Part shown: positions 44,189-52,487 of the stretch, piece after piece
Layout: the number at the start of each line of letters is the position of its first letter
Numbering within the stretch: position 1 is the stretch's first letter
NCBI RefSeq assembly: GCF_923077115.1
Contig: NZ_CAKLPX010000001.1
Span: 1,116,001 to 1,180,000, forward strand
Length of the DNA: 64,000 nucleotides
Origin: Sinobacterium norvegicum
GTDB taxonomy: Bacteria; Pseudomonadota; Gammaproteobacteria; Pseudomonadales; Sinobacteriaceae
Direction: 5' to 3'
Program-made: the position numbers and the translations under genes
The notes under the pieces: model-generated
The model's input: the letters and a program-made list of their open reading frames with translations, nothing else
The model's database searches: none
Told to the model about the DNA's origin: nothing

Positions 44189-45106
44189 TTATGATATACG
44201 ATTGTGACAAATTTCCGCTTCTTTTTTCGCGAAATAAACACCGCCAAATTCTGGCTGAGCAGCAGGATCAACTATCTTATCCTGCACATCGGCAGACAAC
44301 AGTGGTCTTATTTTTTCAGCCACACCGCCGATCAAGGCCAAGGACTGCGGATTTTTTTCCAGTAAACGCTTGGCCAGGGCATCGATATAAGCGACACCGT
44401 CTTCAATAATGGCGCGAGCAACAGGGTCACCAGCATCGGCAGCATTAAACACCGCCGGTGCCAACTTGGCATAAACCGATGATGGCTTGGCCGCCGCCAT
44501 CTCTACCAGCGAGATAATCTTGCCGTTAAGGCCATAAAATTCGTCAACCAAATCGGTCAGCAAGGTTTGCGGGCCGAGGCGGTCATGCGCTAAAAGAACC
44601 GATTTAATCGCCTGCAAGCCAATCCAAGCACCGCTGCCTTTATCGCCATAGGGGAAACCATGGCCGCCGTACATCGAGTTTTCATCGTTGACCGAGACAA
44701 AGCCACAGGAGCCGGTGCCGACAATAATCACTGCCCCATCTTGACCGTTATGCGCACCCAAGCAAGCAATATGAAGATCAGTGGTTAGGTGCATGGCTTT
44801 GAATGGATGGGCCCAGTTGCTCATCATGTCGTAATACGAGGGGACATTAACGCCGGCCAAACCGACACCGGCTACCAACTCACCCATCATCTCTGGTTTC
44901 AGGTGTGCAGCGGCCAGAGCCTTTAGTGTGGCATCTTGAATAGAGTAAACTGTTTGGTCGAAGCCATGAACAGGGTTTGCCGGGCCTGAAACACCTTCGC
45001 CTAGCATTTGGTTATCGGCGGTTAAAATACGTGCGCGACACTTGCTGCCGCCGCCATCGATACCAAGAAATAGCGTCTTATTATTATCAAAGGGCTGTTC
45101 AGCCAT
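44189..45106 (-). CDS. nagK: N-acetylglucosamine kinase (BadF/BadG/BcrA/BcrD type)
   Basis: 305 residues from the ATG at 45106, with GAGG eight bases upstream; the frame opens 12 codons earlier. ASKHA-fold ATPase: phosphate 1 motif LFLGIDGGGSKCRARIL, GVGLAGVNVP, IIVGTGSCGFV and YGDKGSGAWIG, then IALIGGVAEKI-like SLALIGGVAEKI. It phosphorylates imported GlcNAc at O6 to feed NagA, which fits uptake by cation symporters rather than a PTS. It is first in the operon, behind a NagR-controlled promoter. Confidence 0.92.
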   Translation of the reverse strand: MAEQPFDNNKTLFLGIDGGGSKCRARILTADNQMLGEGVSGPANPVHGFDQTVYSIQDATLKALAAAHLKPEMMGELVAGVGLAGVNVPSYYDMMSNWAHPFKAMHLTTDLHIACLGAHNGQDGAVIIVGTGSCGFVSVNDENSMYGGHGFPYGDKGSGAWIGLQAIKSVLLAHDRLGPQTLLTDLVDEFYGLNGKIISLVEMAAAKPSSVYAKLAPAVFNAADAGDPVARAIIEDGVAYIDALAKRLLEKNPQSLALIGGVAEKIRPLLSADVQDKIVDPAAQPEFGGVYFAKKEAEICHNRIS

Positions 45107-45165
45107 TATCAATCCCTCAGTCAATACCATCTCTATAACCACTTATTTATCGTTTAGTGATTTTC

Positions 45166-45194
45166 ATTATAGGGACTAAGCAAACAAATGACAA
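45166..45194 (-). promoter_or_regulatory. nagK operon promoter
   Basis: Minus-strand -10 TATAAT (45171-45166, perfect) and -35 TTGTCA (45194-45189) with a 17-base spacer. The -35 lies inside the NagR operator, so binding would exclude RNA polymerase. Confidence 0.8.
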
Positions 45195-45204
45195 CGCTGT
45201 CATT
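45187..45204. promoter_or_regulatory. NagR operator before nagK
   Basis: AATGACAACGCTGTCATT: the best copy of the palindrome in the window. It overlaps the -35 box of the nagK promoter. Confidence 0.88.
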
Positions 45205-45364
45205 GTGTTTTTTTGAATAAAAAAAGGCGGGGGAAACCACAGCGATAAGATTGAGTACAACGAGAGAAATCACTACCCGCCAAGGGGTGTTGGAGAAAAC
45301 ACTGAAGTTTAGAGTCCACCCGAGGGCGGACTTGCCAGTTATACCAACCTGGCGTCAAACACAA

Positions 45365-45390
45365 TCGAGGAAGACGGTACTCCTCCTCGA
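45365..45390 (-). other. Hairpin after the TonB receptor gene
   Basis: TCGAGGA and TCCTCGA are exact complements with a 12-base spacer, 13 bases past the receptor stop codon. Without a clear T-tract it is only a possible transcription end. Confidence 0.35.
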
Positions 45391-45402
45391 CTGCGTAAGC
45401 CT

Positions 45403-48072
45403 TTAGAAGCGAGCGTTAACACCCATGGTGTAATACGCTTCGCCTTGGTAGGTCCAAGTCGGATAGTTGTTCTTAAACTCAGGCTCTACAGCAGCGCTGT
45501 TAGGCGAGACACCGGTTTGAACACTGTCCTCTTCCAATACGTTGACCGCATCGAAGGTAATACCGATATTTTCAGTGACCTGATAGCCGAAGCTAAGATC
45601 CAGGGTGCCGAAGTCATCGTGCATACGGTTGCCGTAGAAGCCACTTTCACGAATCATATACTCTGAGCGCCAGTTATAGGCAGCACGGGCAGAGAAATCA
45701 TTCATTTCATAGTAACCAACAAGGTTCACAGTATTTTCAGAGCTATCCGAGAACACACCAACTTCATCGACGAAGTTTTCTTTGTCGACATTAGAATCGG
45801 CATAGGTGTAGTTAGCCAAGACACCGAAACCATTGTCGAAGGCATGCTGAATCTGTAATTCAAGACCGGCAATCGTACCGCCGTCGCCGTTAACCTTCTG
45901 CGTTACGTTCCAGCTATCAAGACCGGTCACCGGATCTGTTACGCCAATGGCAACATCATCGGTAATGGTATAAGTGGTAAAGTTAGTAATATCCTTATAG
46001 AACAAAGTAGCCGACATCAGATTACCTGAGCCGTAATACCATTCGATGGCCAGATCAGCCTGATTCGCCTTGAATGGGTCTAGAGCGACATCACCCAGTT
46101 GCGCAGAGCGGATAGCAGTGTAGTTACCATCGGCATCCTCGTCTGTATTACCGAGGTTCGACAAGTTTTCGCGGGCAAACAAATCATCGTAGTTTGGACG
46201 CGCCATTACCTGAGCAACAGAACCACGAAGAATCGTATCCTCAGTCAAGTCATAGGCAATGTTAAAGCTTGGCAAGAACTCAGAATAGCTGGCACTATCA
46301 GTACTCTTATCGAAGGAGCGACCGGTGTTAATGCCATCAGGATCAACATAATTAACGTCTGTACCGTAGTAATCAGAAGATACATCAGTCGTGACATAAC
46401 GGACACCGAAGTTACCGCGGATACGATCCATCTCGAAGGTAGCCATTACGTAGGCTGCAAGGTTTTCTTCTTCAACCGTACCGTAAGCCTGGCGATTATC
46501 AACATAGCGCGCCTGGTTTTCAGTATCGTTAATCATTGCACTGAGATCACCAGCAGGAATCTCGAAGTCATCCATACCGGCTTTAGAGGTGCCACTGAAC
46601 AGATAGTTTGGATCCGCCGCAACAACAGCATTATCAAAAACGCCATTCTGCTTCTCTGCAACAACCTCGTGATCAGACCAACGCAAACCAGTCTTAATCG
46701 CACTAACCGGGCCAAACTCTACATCAAACTCAACGTCAGCCTGGAAATAAGTTTCCTCATCACTGTTTGGACCCTTTGTCGCTGCCCAGCCCGCCGATGC
46801 TAGACCAGGGTCTACAAAATCGTTAGCGGTATAGTTAGGGTTCGCTAGGTCCATCTTGATCTGGTCGCCAGTAGAATCATAGGTACCGTATACCTGCGAC
46901 ACATCACCGATCAAACCGCCATAGTTAGCCGTACTATCTGTACCACCTTCGGCTTTGGTATGACCCGCACGAGCAGTGGCCAAGAAGCTATCACCCTCAT
47001 AGGCAAAGTCAAAATCGAAGGTTTCCGAGGTCATCGACGCCTTACGAGCAAAGGTCTGAGCCCAGGCTGGGTTGGCGTTCGGGTTAGCGGCATCGGTTGT
47101 TTCCAACACACACTGACCACCGGCATTCACCTGATCACAGTTGGCCGGATCGGCGCTACGGAAGATAAACAAACTGTTGTTGGTGTTATCCGCCTTCATA
47201 TCAAGATTGATATAGTGCGCACCTAACTGAATACGATCGGTTGGACGCCACTGAGCCGCCAGATCAAACGCCTGCTGCTCACGCTCCTGCTCAAATGAGT
47301 TAACCGAGACCGAATCATTCCACGCTGTGTACGCCTCGTTACCGCGACGAATATAGTTGGTATCGTTGCGAGAATAACCGGCCAAAATACCGAAAGTTTC
47401 AGCATCGTTCTTCCAGCTGTACAAACCAGACACTGCCGGATCTGTTTCTTCAGAGATAGTACCGTAAGTAGCTTCTGCCGATAAGAAAACAGTATTCGCA
47501 TCCAGATCTAACGGCTTGCGTGTCTTAACGTTAATCGTACCACCGATACCACCTTCGACCAGATCGGCCTGTGAAGATTTATACACATCCATACCGGCAA
47601 TCATTTCAGGCGGCAACAATGAGTAGTTAAAGCTACGGTCAATGGCCTGTTGATCATACCAGCCGGTAGATGCCACGTTTTGTCCGTTAAGCGTCGTCAA
47701 TGTTAGCTGGTTAGAGGCACCACGAATAGACACCTGTTGACCTTGACCAAACTGGCGATTAACAGAAATACCTGGCACGCGTGCCAAGGCCTCTGCAACA
47801 TCGCTGTCGGGGAATTTACCGATATCTTCGGCACTGACCGCATCAACAACAGCATCTGAATTACGCTTAGTCGCCACAGCATTGGCTAAACCACCGCGAA
47901 TACCGGTAACAACAACCTCTTCCAAGGCTCCTGATTCTTCAGCCGCAGCCTCTGCACCTGTCTGCGCCATTACACCACTGGTCATAGACATGAGTGCGCA
48001 CATGGCAACTGATTTTGATAACAATCCATGGCGGTTCACGATGCGAACCATACTTCTTATTTTATTAGACAC
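45403..48072 (-). CDS. TonB-dependent outer membrane receptor of the nag locus
   Basis: 889 residues from a GTG at 48072 with GGGG upstream; an ATG seven codons later is an alternative. A signal peptide (LLSKSVAMCALMSMTSGVMA) is followed by a TonB-box-like EEVVVTG (51-57), the plug (DAVSAEDIGKFPDSDVAEAL, VPGISVNRQFGQGQQVSIRG), a 22-strand barrel and a C-terminal aromatic end (YYTMGVNARF). It belongs to the carbohydrate-type receptors with the IGKFPDSDVAEALARVPG plug. With two NagR operators upstream, uptake of chitooligosaccharides is inferred. Confidence 0.93.
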   Translation of the reverse strand: MSNKIRSMVRIVNRHGLLSKSVAMCALMSMTSGVMAQTGAEAAAEESGALEEVVVTGIRGGLANAVATKRNSDAVVDAVSAEDIGKFPDSDVAEALARVPGISVNRQFGQGQQVSIRGASNQLTLTTLNGQNVASTGWYDQQAIDRSFNYSLLPPEMIAGMDVYKSSQADLVEGGIGGTINVKTRKPLDLDANTVFLSAEATYGTISEETDPAVSGLYSWKNDAETFGILAGYSRNDTNYIRRGNEAYTAWNDSVSVNSFEQEREQQAFDLAAQWRPTDRIQLGAHYINLDMKADNTNNSLFIFRSADPANCDQVNAGGQCVLETTDAANPNANPAWAQTFARKASMTSETFDFDFAYEGDSFLATARAGHTKAEGGTDSTANYGGLIGDVSQVYGTYDSTGDQIKMDLANPNYTANDFVDPGLASAGWAATKGPNSDEETYFQADVEFDVEFGPVSAIKTGLRWSDHEVVAEKQNGVFDNAVVAADPNYLFSGTSKAGMDDFEIPAGDLSAMINDTENQARYVDNRQAYGTVEEENLAAYVMATFEMDRIRGNFGVRYVTTDVSSDYYGTDVNYVDPDGINTGRSFDKSTDSASYSEFLPSFNIAYDLTEDTILRGSVAQVMARPNYDDLFARENLSNLGNTDEDADGNYTAIRSAQLGDVALDPFKANQADLAIEWYYGSGNLMSATLFYKDITNFTTYTITDDVAIGVTDPVTGLDSWNVTQKVNGDGGTIAGLELQIQHAFDNGFGVLANYTYADSNVDKENFVDEVGVFSDSSENTVNLVGYYEMNDFSARAAYNWRSEYMIRESGFYGNRMHDDFGTLDLSFGYQVTENIGITFDAVNVLEEDSVQTGVSPNSAAVEPEFKNNYPTWTYQGEAYYTMGVNARF

Positions 48073-48154
48073 GACAAGCCCCTGTTTTGTCTGATTTTTT
48101 TGTTTTAGGTAGCGGTGTCGCCTACCACTTTTGCAACCGAGATTGCGCCCTTAA

Positions 48155-48172
48155 AATGACACCGCTGTCATA
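48155..48172. promoter_or_regulatory. NagR operator 1 before the TonB receptor
   Basis: AATGACACCGCTGTCATA. It lies 83 bases before the receptor start, near the predicted transcription start, and 33 bases centre to centre (three helical turns) from operator 2. Confidence 0.8.
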
Positions 48173-48187
48173 AAAACTTAACAAATT

Positions 48188-48205
48188 TCTGACAGCGCTG
48201 TCAAA
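48188..48205. promoter_or_regulatory. NagR operator 2 before the TonB receptor, with a -35 box
   Basis: TCTGACAGCGCTGTCAAA. On the minus strand it contains a perfect TTGACA (48204-48199), the probable -35 of the receptor promoter; the matching -10 is weak (TTAAGT at 17 bases). Confidence 0.8.
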
Positions 48206-48307
48206 CTTATCCGTAAAAATACCTAGAAGAAAAAATAAGCGACTGTTTTGCATGACTTTTTAAAAAACCGTATATCATGCTTTTATTATTTTTTTTTACT
48301 TTGATAT

Positions 48308-48330
48308 AAAAAAAGGAGCCAAGGCTCCCT
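48308..48330 (-). terminator. Terminator after the acyltransferase gene
   Basis: On the minus strand GGAGCC, loop TT, GGCTCC, then seven T; 27 bases past the stop codon. Confidence 0.88.
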
Positions 48331-48356
48331 TACTCATTCACACACTAACACATTGA

Positions 48357-49244
48357 CTAAAGCTCTGAGGATAGCTCACCGATACGCTTATCCTTATCCT
48401 GCCAGGTTTGATTCAACCACTGCTGAAATTGAACCCGGAACTGCTTGTCATTACCGTAATCCCCCTCACACAACCAAGCCGGTATTTCACGCTCAGTGAT
48501 ATCGACAATGACTCGGTCCACGCGTCCACACATTAAGTCGACAAACGTGGGAGTGTCGCCCTCGGGGTAGACCAGGGTCACATCGAGAATAGCGCTAAAC
48601 TGCCCACCCATGGCCGACAACACAAAGGCCACGCCACCTGATTTTGGCTTTAATAAATGCTGATACGGGGATTGACTGGCCAGCTTTTTTTGCTCTGTAC
48701 AACGGGTGCCCTCGACAAAGTTCATCACCGACACCGGTATTTTTTGAAACTTATCACAGGCCTGACGAGTCAATTCCATATCCTTACCCTTGAGGTGAGG
48801 GTTTTTCTTCAAAAAGTCTTTGCTGTAGCGGCGAACAAAGGGGTAATCCAGCGCCCACCATGCCATGCCAAGTAGCGGCACCCAAATAAGCTCGCGCTTC
48901 AAAAAAAATTTAAAAAAGGGAATTTTACGAGTAAAGGTTTGCAGCAAGGCCGGAATATCGACCCAGGACTGATGGTTCGCTAACACCAAATATGAGCGGT
49001 GTTGATCGACATTCTCCAGCCCCCGAATGTCCCACACCGTGGGCGTCGTCATGGCAAAGATTGCCTTATTGACCATCGACCAAGTTTCAGCAATCCAAGT
49101 CAACACACCGGTACAACCTTGCTGGAAAGGAGCAATGGGGACGACAACCTTGACCAGCGACACACACATCAGCGGCAAGACAAAACAAACGGTATTAATC
49201 GCCAAAAGAATAAAAGTAAGCCAGCCTGTGAGTAATGCCTTCAT
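48357..49244 (-). CDS. PlsC-type acyltransferase (YihG-like)
   Basis: 295 residues: an N-terminal membrane helix (WLTFILLAINTVCFVLPLM), the catalytic NHQSWVDI (HX4D), FFKFFLKRELIWVPLLGMAW, YPFVRRYSKDFL and the acyl-acceptor motif FVEGTRCT. The arrangement follows E. coli YihG closely, an inner-membrane lysophosphatidic acid acyltransferase-like protein. It should transfer acyl groups onto a lysophospholipid. It is monocistronic with its own terminator. Confidence 0.88.
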   Translation of the reverse strand: MKALLTGWLTFILLAINTVCFVLPLMCVSLVKVVVPIAPFQQGCTGVLTWIAETWSMVNKAIFAMTTPTVWDIRGLENVDQHRSYLVLANHQSWVDIPALLQTFTRKIPFFKFFLKRELIWVPLLGMAWWALDYPFVRRYSKDFLKKNPHLKGKDMELTRQACDKFQKIPVSVMNFVEGTRCTEQKKLASQSPYQHLLKPKSGGVAFVLSAMGGQFSAILDVTLVYPEGDTPTFVDLMCGRVDRVIVDITEREIPAWLCEGDYGNDKQFRVQFQQWLNQTWQDKDKRIGELSSEL

Positions 49245-49324
49245 GAAACATCCAATTTATAGTCTGCGTGACCGACACTGCGGTCAATCGCTAATTCATC
49301 ATTTTACAATTTTTTTTCATACAT

Positions 49325-49348
49325 AAAAAAGCCACATTTAAGTGGCTT
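49325..49348 (-). terminator. Terminator after the beta-barrel protein gene
   Basis: On the minus strand AAGCCAC, a short loop and GTGGCTT lead into TTTTTT; about 20 bases past the stop at 49369. Confidence 0.82.
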
Positions 49349-49368
49349 CTATCAACACGCGTCTGTTA

Positions 49369-49941
49369 TCACACCCGTGTTAAGCGATTACGATCGGTAT
49401 GATCATATTCCTTATCATAGATACTCAGCATCGTTGACTCGCTGTACACCAACTTATCACCTTCGACGGTAATATGGTGGGTAAACGCCGTGGTCTTGGC
49501 GTTTTGTTCCATAAATGGCTGCTGCAATATACCGAAGTCAAGCGCGCCAGCGGTGGCAGTGACATCGATCACCACATTGGCAGCATCATACTCGGTCACT
49601 TTACCGCCAGCTAATAATACCACACCGCGTGGAATAGACAGCGACTGCATGACGGTATCGGTATCGGGGTCCCACATTAAATAGCCGGTCTCATTGTGGA
49701 AAACCTCATCGTTAGACTTGCGACTAACAACTTGATGGTAACGCAACACTGACAGCGTTTGCTTCTTGGCATTGGTCACATCACCAATCGCCTCATAAGT
49801 AATTGTTTCGTAATAGAGGTTTTTCTCTTCGTCGTCACCGGGTTCGGGCGCCTTATCGACCCCTTTATCACCAGCCCAATTACCCACTAAAGCAGCCAAA
49901 GGCCCGTAGTTGACGCCATCAATAGTTGTTGCTTCGCTCAT
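49369..49941 (-). CDS. FABP-like heme-binding beta-barrel protein
   Basis: 190 residues, no signal peptide. The start LAALVGNWAGDKGVD resembles the GxWxGxG opening of nitrobindin/THAP4-type barrels; blocks HNETGYLMWDPDTDTV and FTHHITVEGDKLVYSESTML fit a ten-stranded barrel. Members bind heme or fatty ligands; a heme-ligating histidine near the C-terminus could not be fixed by eye. It is alone, with its own terminator. Family assignment is fair, function open. Confidence 0.68.
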   Translation of the reverse strand: MSEATTIDGVNYGPLAALVGNWAGDKGVDKAPEPGDDEEKNLYYETITYEAIGDVTNAKKQTLSVLRYHQVVSRKSNDEVFHNETGYLMWDPDTDTVMQSLSIPRGVVLLAGGKVTEYDAANVVIDVTATAGALDFGILQQPFMEQNAKTTAFTHHITVEGDKLVYSESTMLSIYDKEYDHTDRNRLTRV

Positions 49942-50070
49942 TACTCTCTCCCTTATTTAGCCCTTAACGGTGTCGCTTCGTACGCAACACTCTTAAACCC
50001 ATTAGATAAGCCAATTATAGCCAGAATATAGTAAGTTATATTGTTCAAAAATCAAATTATTTGCACTTAC

Positions 50071-51300
50071 TTACACAGCTTCTGCCACTGACAAATGCCG
50101 GCTTTCACCCCAACGTACAATCAGCAGAGCCGCAAGACAACAAATGCCCAACGAGGCCACAAAGGCCGTCAGAGTACCATCGAAGCTCTGCCCTACCCCG
50201 ATGCCAATTGGTATCGAGATATAGGTACCCACAGAGCCAACGATACCGGCCCCGATACCAGCAATATGCCCCAGCGGCTGCATCGCAATTGCATTGACAT
50301 TGCCGAATAACAAACCAATGGCAAAGAAACTGAATAAGAAATAGACCATTGCCATCCACAGCGGCGGGATTCCGTTAAACCACAGGCAGACCCCAAAGAA
50401 GCATAACGACAGCAACGTAATAAACAGCATGGCGCCGTGGGATAAAACCTTCATGCCAAAACGCATGACCAGCTTGGCGTTGGTTAATGAGGCCAGACCA
50501 ACAGAGATTGCCAGTACGGCGAAATACAGCGGAAACTGTTCACCGAGCTGGTAGATATCTTGGAATATCTGTTGCGAGGAACTGAGATAACCTAAGAAGG
50601 CACCAGTAAAAAGGCCCGTGGCCACGGTATACGATAAAGCAATGGGATGACGAAGGATTTCAACGGTATGCTTCAGCATTAGTGGCAGAGACATCGGGTG
50701 TCGGTTTTCTACCGCCAAGGTCTCCGGCAGCCTGATGGCAAACCACAGACAGACCAATACGGCAATGGCAATATATACCGCAAAAATTAACCGCCAGCTG
50801 CCCAGTAATAGTATCAACTGGCCAATACTCGGTGCCACCACCGGCACCAAGATAAAAATGGTCATAATCAACGACATCACCCGAGCCATTTTAACCCCCT
50901 CGTACTGGTCGCGTACCAACGCAATAGTGAGTATCCGTGGGGCAGCAGCACCCAGGCCTTGGAGTACACGGGCGATCAACAGGGTATTGAAGTCGGTGGC
51001 CAGATAAGCCATCAGGCTGGCGCCAATAAAGACAATGAAACCAATATAGACCACCGGTTTTCGACCCCAACTATCCGACAGCGGCCCATAAATCAGCGTT
51101 CCCGTGGCCAAGCCAATAAAGAGGCTCGATATGATGAGTTGAGTATCGTTGCCGTTAACAACACCGAGATCATGCCCCATGGCTGGCAGCGCCGGTAACA
51201 TCGCATCGATTGACATGGCAACAATCGAGATCATCCACGCCATGAGAATGACAAATTCGCCAAAGCCCATATGACGCTGTGAAGGGTTTGCCTGAGACAT
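50071..51300 (-). CDS. Bcr/CflA-family MFS exporter
   Basis: 409 residues from the ATG at 51300, preceded by AAGGCGG five bases upstream; the frame is open 55 codons further but that part is not hydrophobic. Twelve membrane helices; blocks SIDAMLPALPAMGHDLGV, YGPLSDSWGRKPVVYIG (motif A) and RVLQGLGAAAPRILTIALVR (motif B) are characteristic of Bcr/CflA drug exporters. Substrate unknown. It diverges from the repeat-protein gene at 51506. Confidence 0.92.
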   Translation of the reverse strand: MSQANPSQRHMGFGEFVILMAWMISIVAMSIDAMLPALPAMGHDLGVVNGNDTQLIISSLFIGLATGTLIYGPLSDSWGRKPVVYIGFIVFIGASLMAYLATDFNTLLIARVLQGLGAAAPRILTIALVRDQYEGVKMARVMSLIMTIFILVPVVAPSIGQLILLLGSWRLIFAVYIAIAVLVCLWFAIRLPETLAVENRHPMSLPLMLKHTVEILRHPIALSYTVATGLFTGAFLGYLSSSQQIFQDIYQLGEQFPLYFAVLAISVGLASLTNAKLVMRFGMKVLSHGAMLFITLLSLCFFGVCLWFNGIPPLWMAMVYFLFSFFAIGLLFGNVNAIAMQPLGHIAGIGAGIVGSVGTYISIPIGIGVGQSFDGTLTAFVASLGICCLAALLIVRWGESRHLSVAEAV

Positions 51301-51505
51301 AAATACCGCCTTATACACCACCGAAGAGCACGACGGCAAAGATTCCAAAGCAGCATAGTATGGAGACTCGTCTCTAACTACAAGGGTAAGCCGGCGATAT
51401 ATTTTCGCCGCCAGACAATATCCTGCACAATATTCCCTTGCTGTCGGATCGTGCCCCGCAGACATTTTCTGTTACAGTAGATTTTTTACTGATTTAGAGG
51501 GTTTT

Positions 51506-52417
51506 ATGGACAGAGCACGTTTATGGACGAGCAGTTTTCTTTCACTCAGTATTATCTGTCTATCCGCGGCATTAGCCTATTTCAGCTATACCGTCATAAG
51601 AACCTTAGAAGCAGCGCCTCAGCTCATCCATCAGGCGCAAGATGCCGCCAAGGTAATAGACCCGATACTGTCGGAAGTGACAACAGTCACCACGTTAATA
51701 CCCCAAATCATCGAAGAGGTCGCCTTGGTACGCGCGCAAATTCCCCCTATATTGCAACAAGTGGAGGCCATACAGCGGCAAATCCCCGAGATTCTCACCG
51801 AGATCGAAAAAACCCGTGCCGTCATCCCCTCTATTCTCGCCGAGACTGAGCAGGTCCGATTGACCATCCCGCCGATACTGTCTGAAGTCGCCGGTGTTAG
51901 AAAACAAATCCCCAGCATGATTAATGAGTCGGCTGGTTATCGGGCCTTGATTCCTCATATATTGGCAGAGGTTGAAGCCACCCGCGAGATGGTACCGGTC
52001 ACACTGAACAAGACCGAGTACTTGATTGCTGAGGCAAGAGTCGCTGGGCAAGAAGCCAGCGAGGGCGCAGTGACGGGTTTTTTCACCGGCATTATCAAGG
52101 CCCCATTTAAAATGGTCTCTGGCGCCAGTAGTAAAATGATGGCGATTTCTAAAAACCTCAACGACGAGGATGTCGCCCTGCTGACCGGCACGGTAGAAGA
52201 CTTAATCAACCAGGGAAACATTGGCCAATCAAAGACCTGGAGCAACAAAAAGTCCGGCGTTTCAGGCACTACGACGCTGGCGCGTCAATACAAAAAAGAT
52301 GGCAAGCAGTGCCGCGTGATCACTCTGACCGCCGCCAAAGCGAACAAACAGCTTGAGAACACCGAGCGTACCATCTGTGTCGATCAAACCGGAGAGTGGA
52401 AGATTATTGAAAGCTGA
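51506..52417 (+). CDS. Membrane-anchored 14-residue-repeat protein with surface-antigen-like C-terminus
   Basis: 303 residues in three parts. (1) An N-terminal membrane helix, residues 10-31. (2) Nine gapless 14-residue repeats, residues 51-176, consensus I-P-x-I-L-x-E-V-x-x-V-R-x-x, for example IPQIIEEVALVRAQ and IPEILTEIEKTRAV; the last is degenerate. (3) After a hinge (FFTGIIKAPFKMVSGASSKM) comes a C-terminal domain, TWSNKKSGVSGTTTLARQY to CRVITLTAAKANKQ to TICVDQTGEWKI, resembling the RT0821/Lpp0805 17-kDa surface antigen family. A periplasm-spanning rod that carries a small domain is inferred. Ribosome-binding site GAGGG. Confidence 0.75.
   Translation: MDRARLWTSSFLSLSIICLSAALAYFSYTVIRTLEAAPQLIHQAQDAAKVIDPILSEVTTVTTLIPQIIEEVALVRAQIPPILQQVEAIQRQIPEILTEIEKTRAVIPSILAETEQVRLTIPPILSEVAGVRKQIPSMINESAGYRALIPHILAEVEATREMVPVTLNKTEYLIAEARVAGQEASEGAVTGFFTGIIKAPFKMVSGASSKMMAISKNLNDEDVALLTGTVEDLINQGNIGQSKTWSNKKSGVSGTTTLARQYKKDGKQCRVITLTAAKANKQLENTERTICVDQTGEWKIIES
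51656..52033 (+). repeat. Nine in-frame 42-bp coding repeats
   Basis: These encode the 14-residue units of the protein at 51506. They are diverged at DNA level but keep exact 42-bp phase, with Pro at position 2 and mostly Glu at position 7 of each unit. Confidence 0.88.
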
Positions 52418-52487
52418 CGACGATCCCCCGCAGCCTGACAGTAGTCTGCCAGCGCCCGGATTCACTGCCGGGGGCCAGCGCAAGCAC

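Noticed and set aside
46099-46803. A 234-codon open frame on the strand opposite the TonB receptor
   Set aside because: The receptor gene is unmistakable here; the antisense frame has no domain and no start signals and reflects codon bias.
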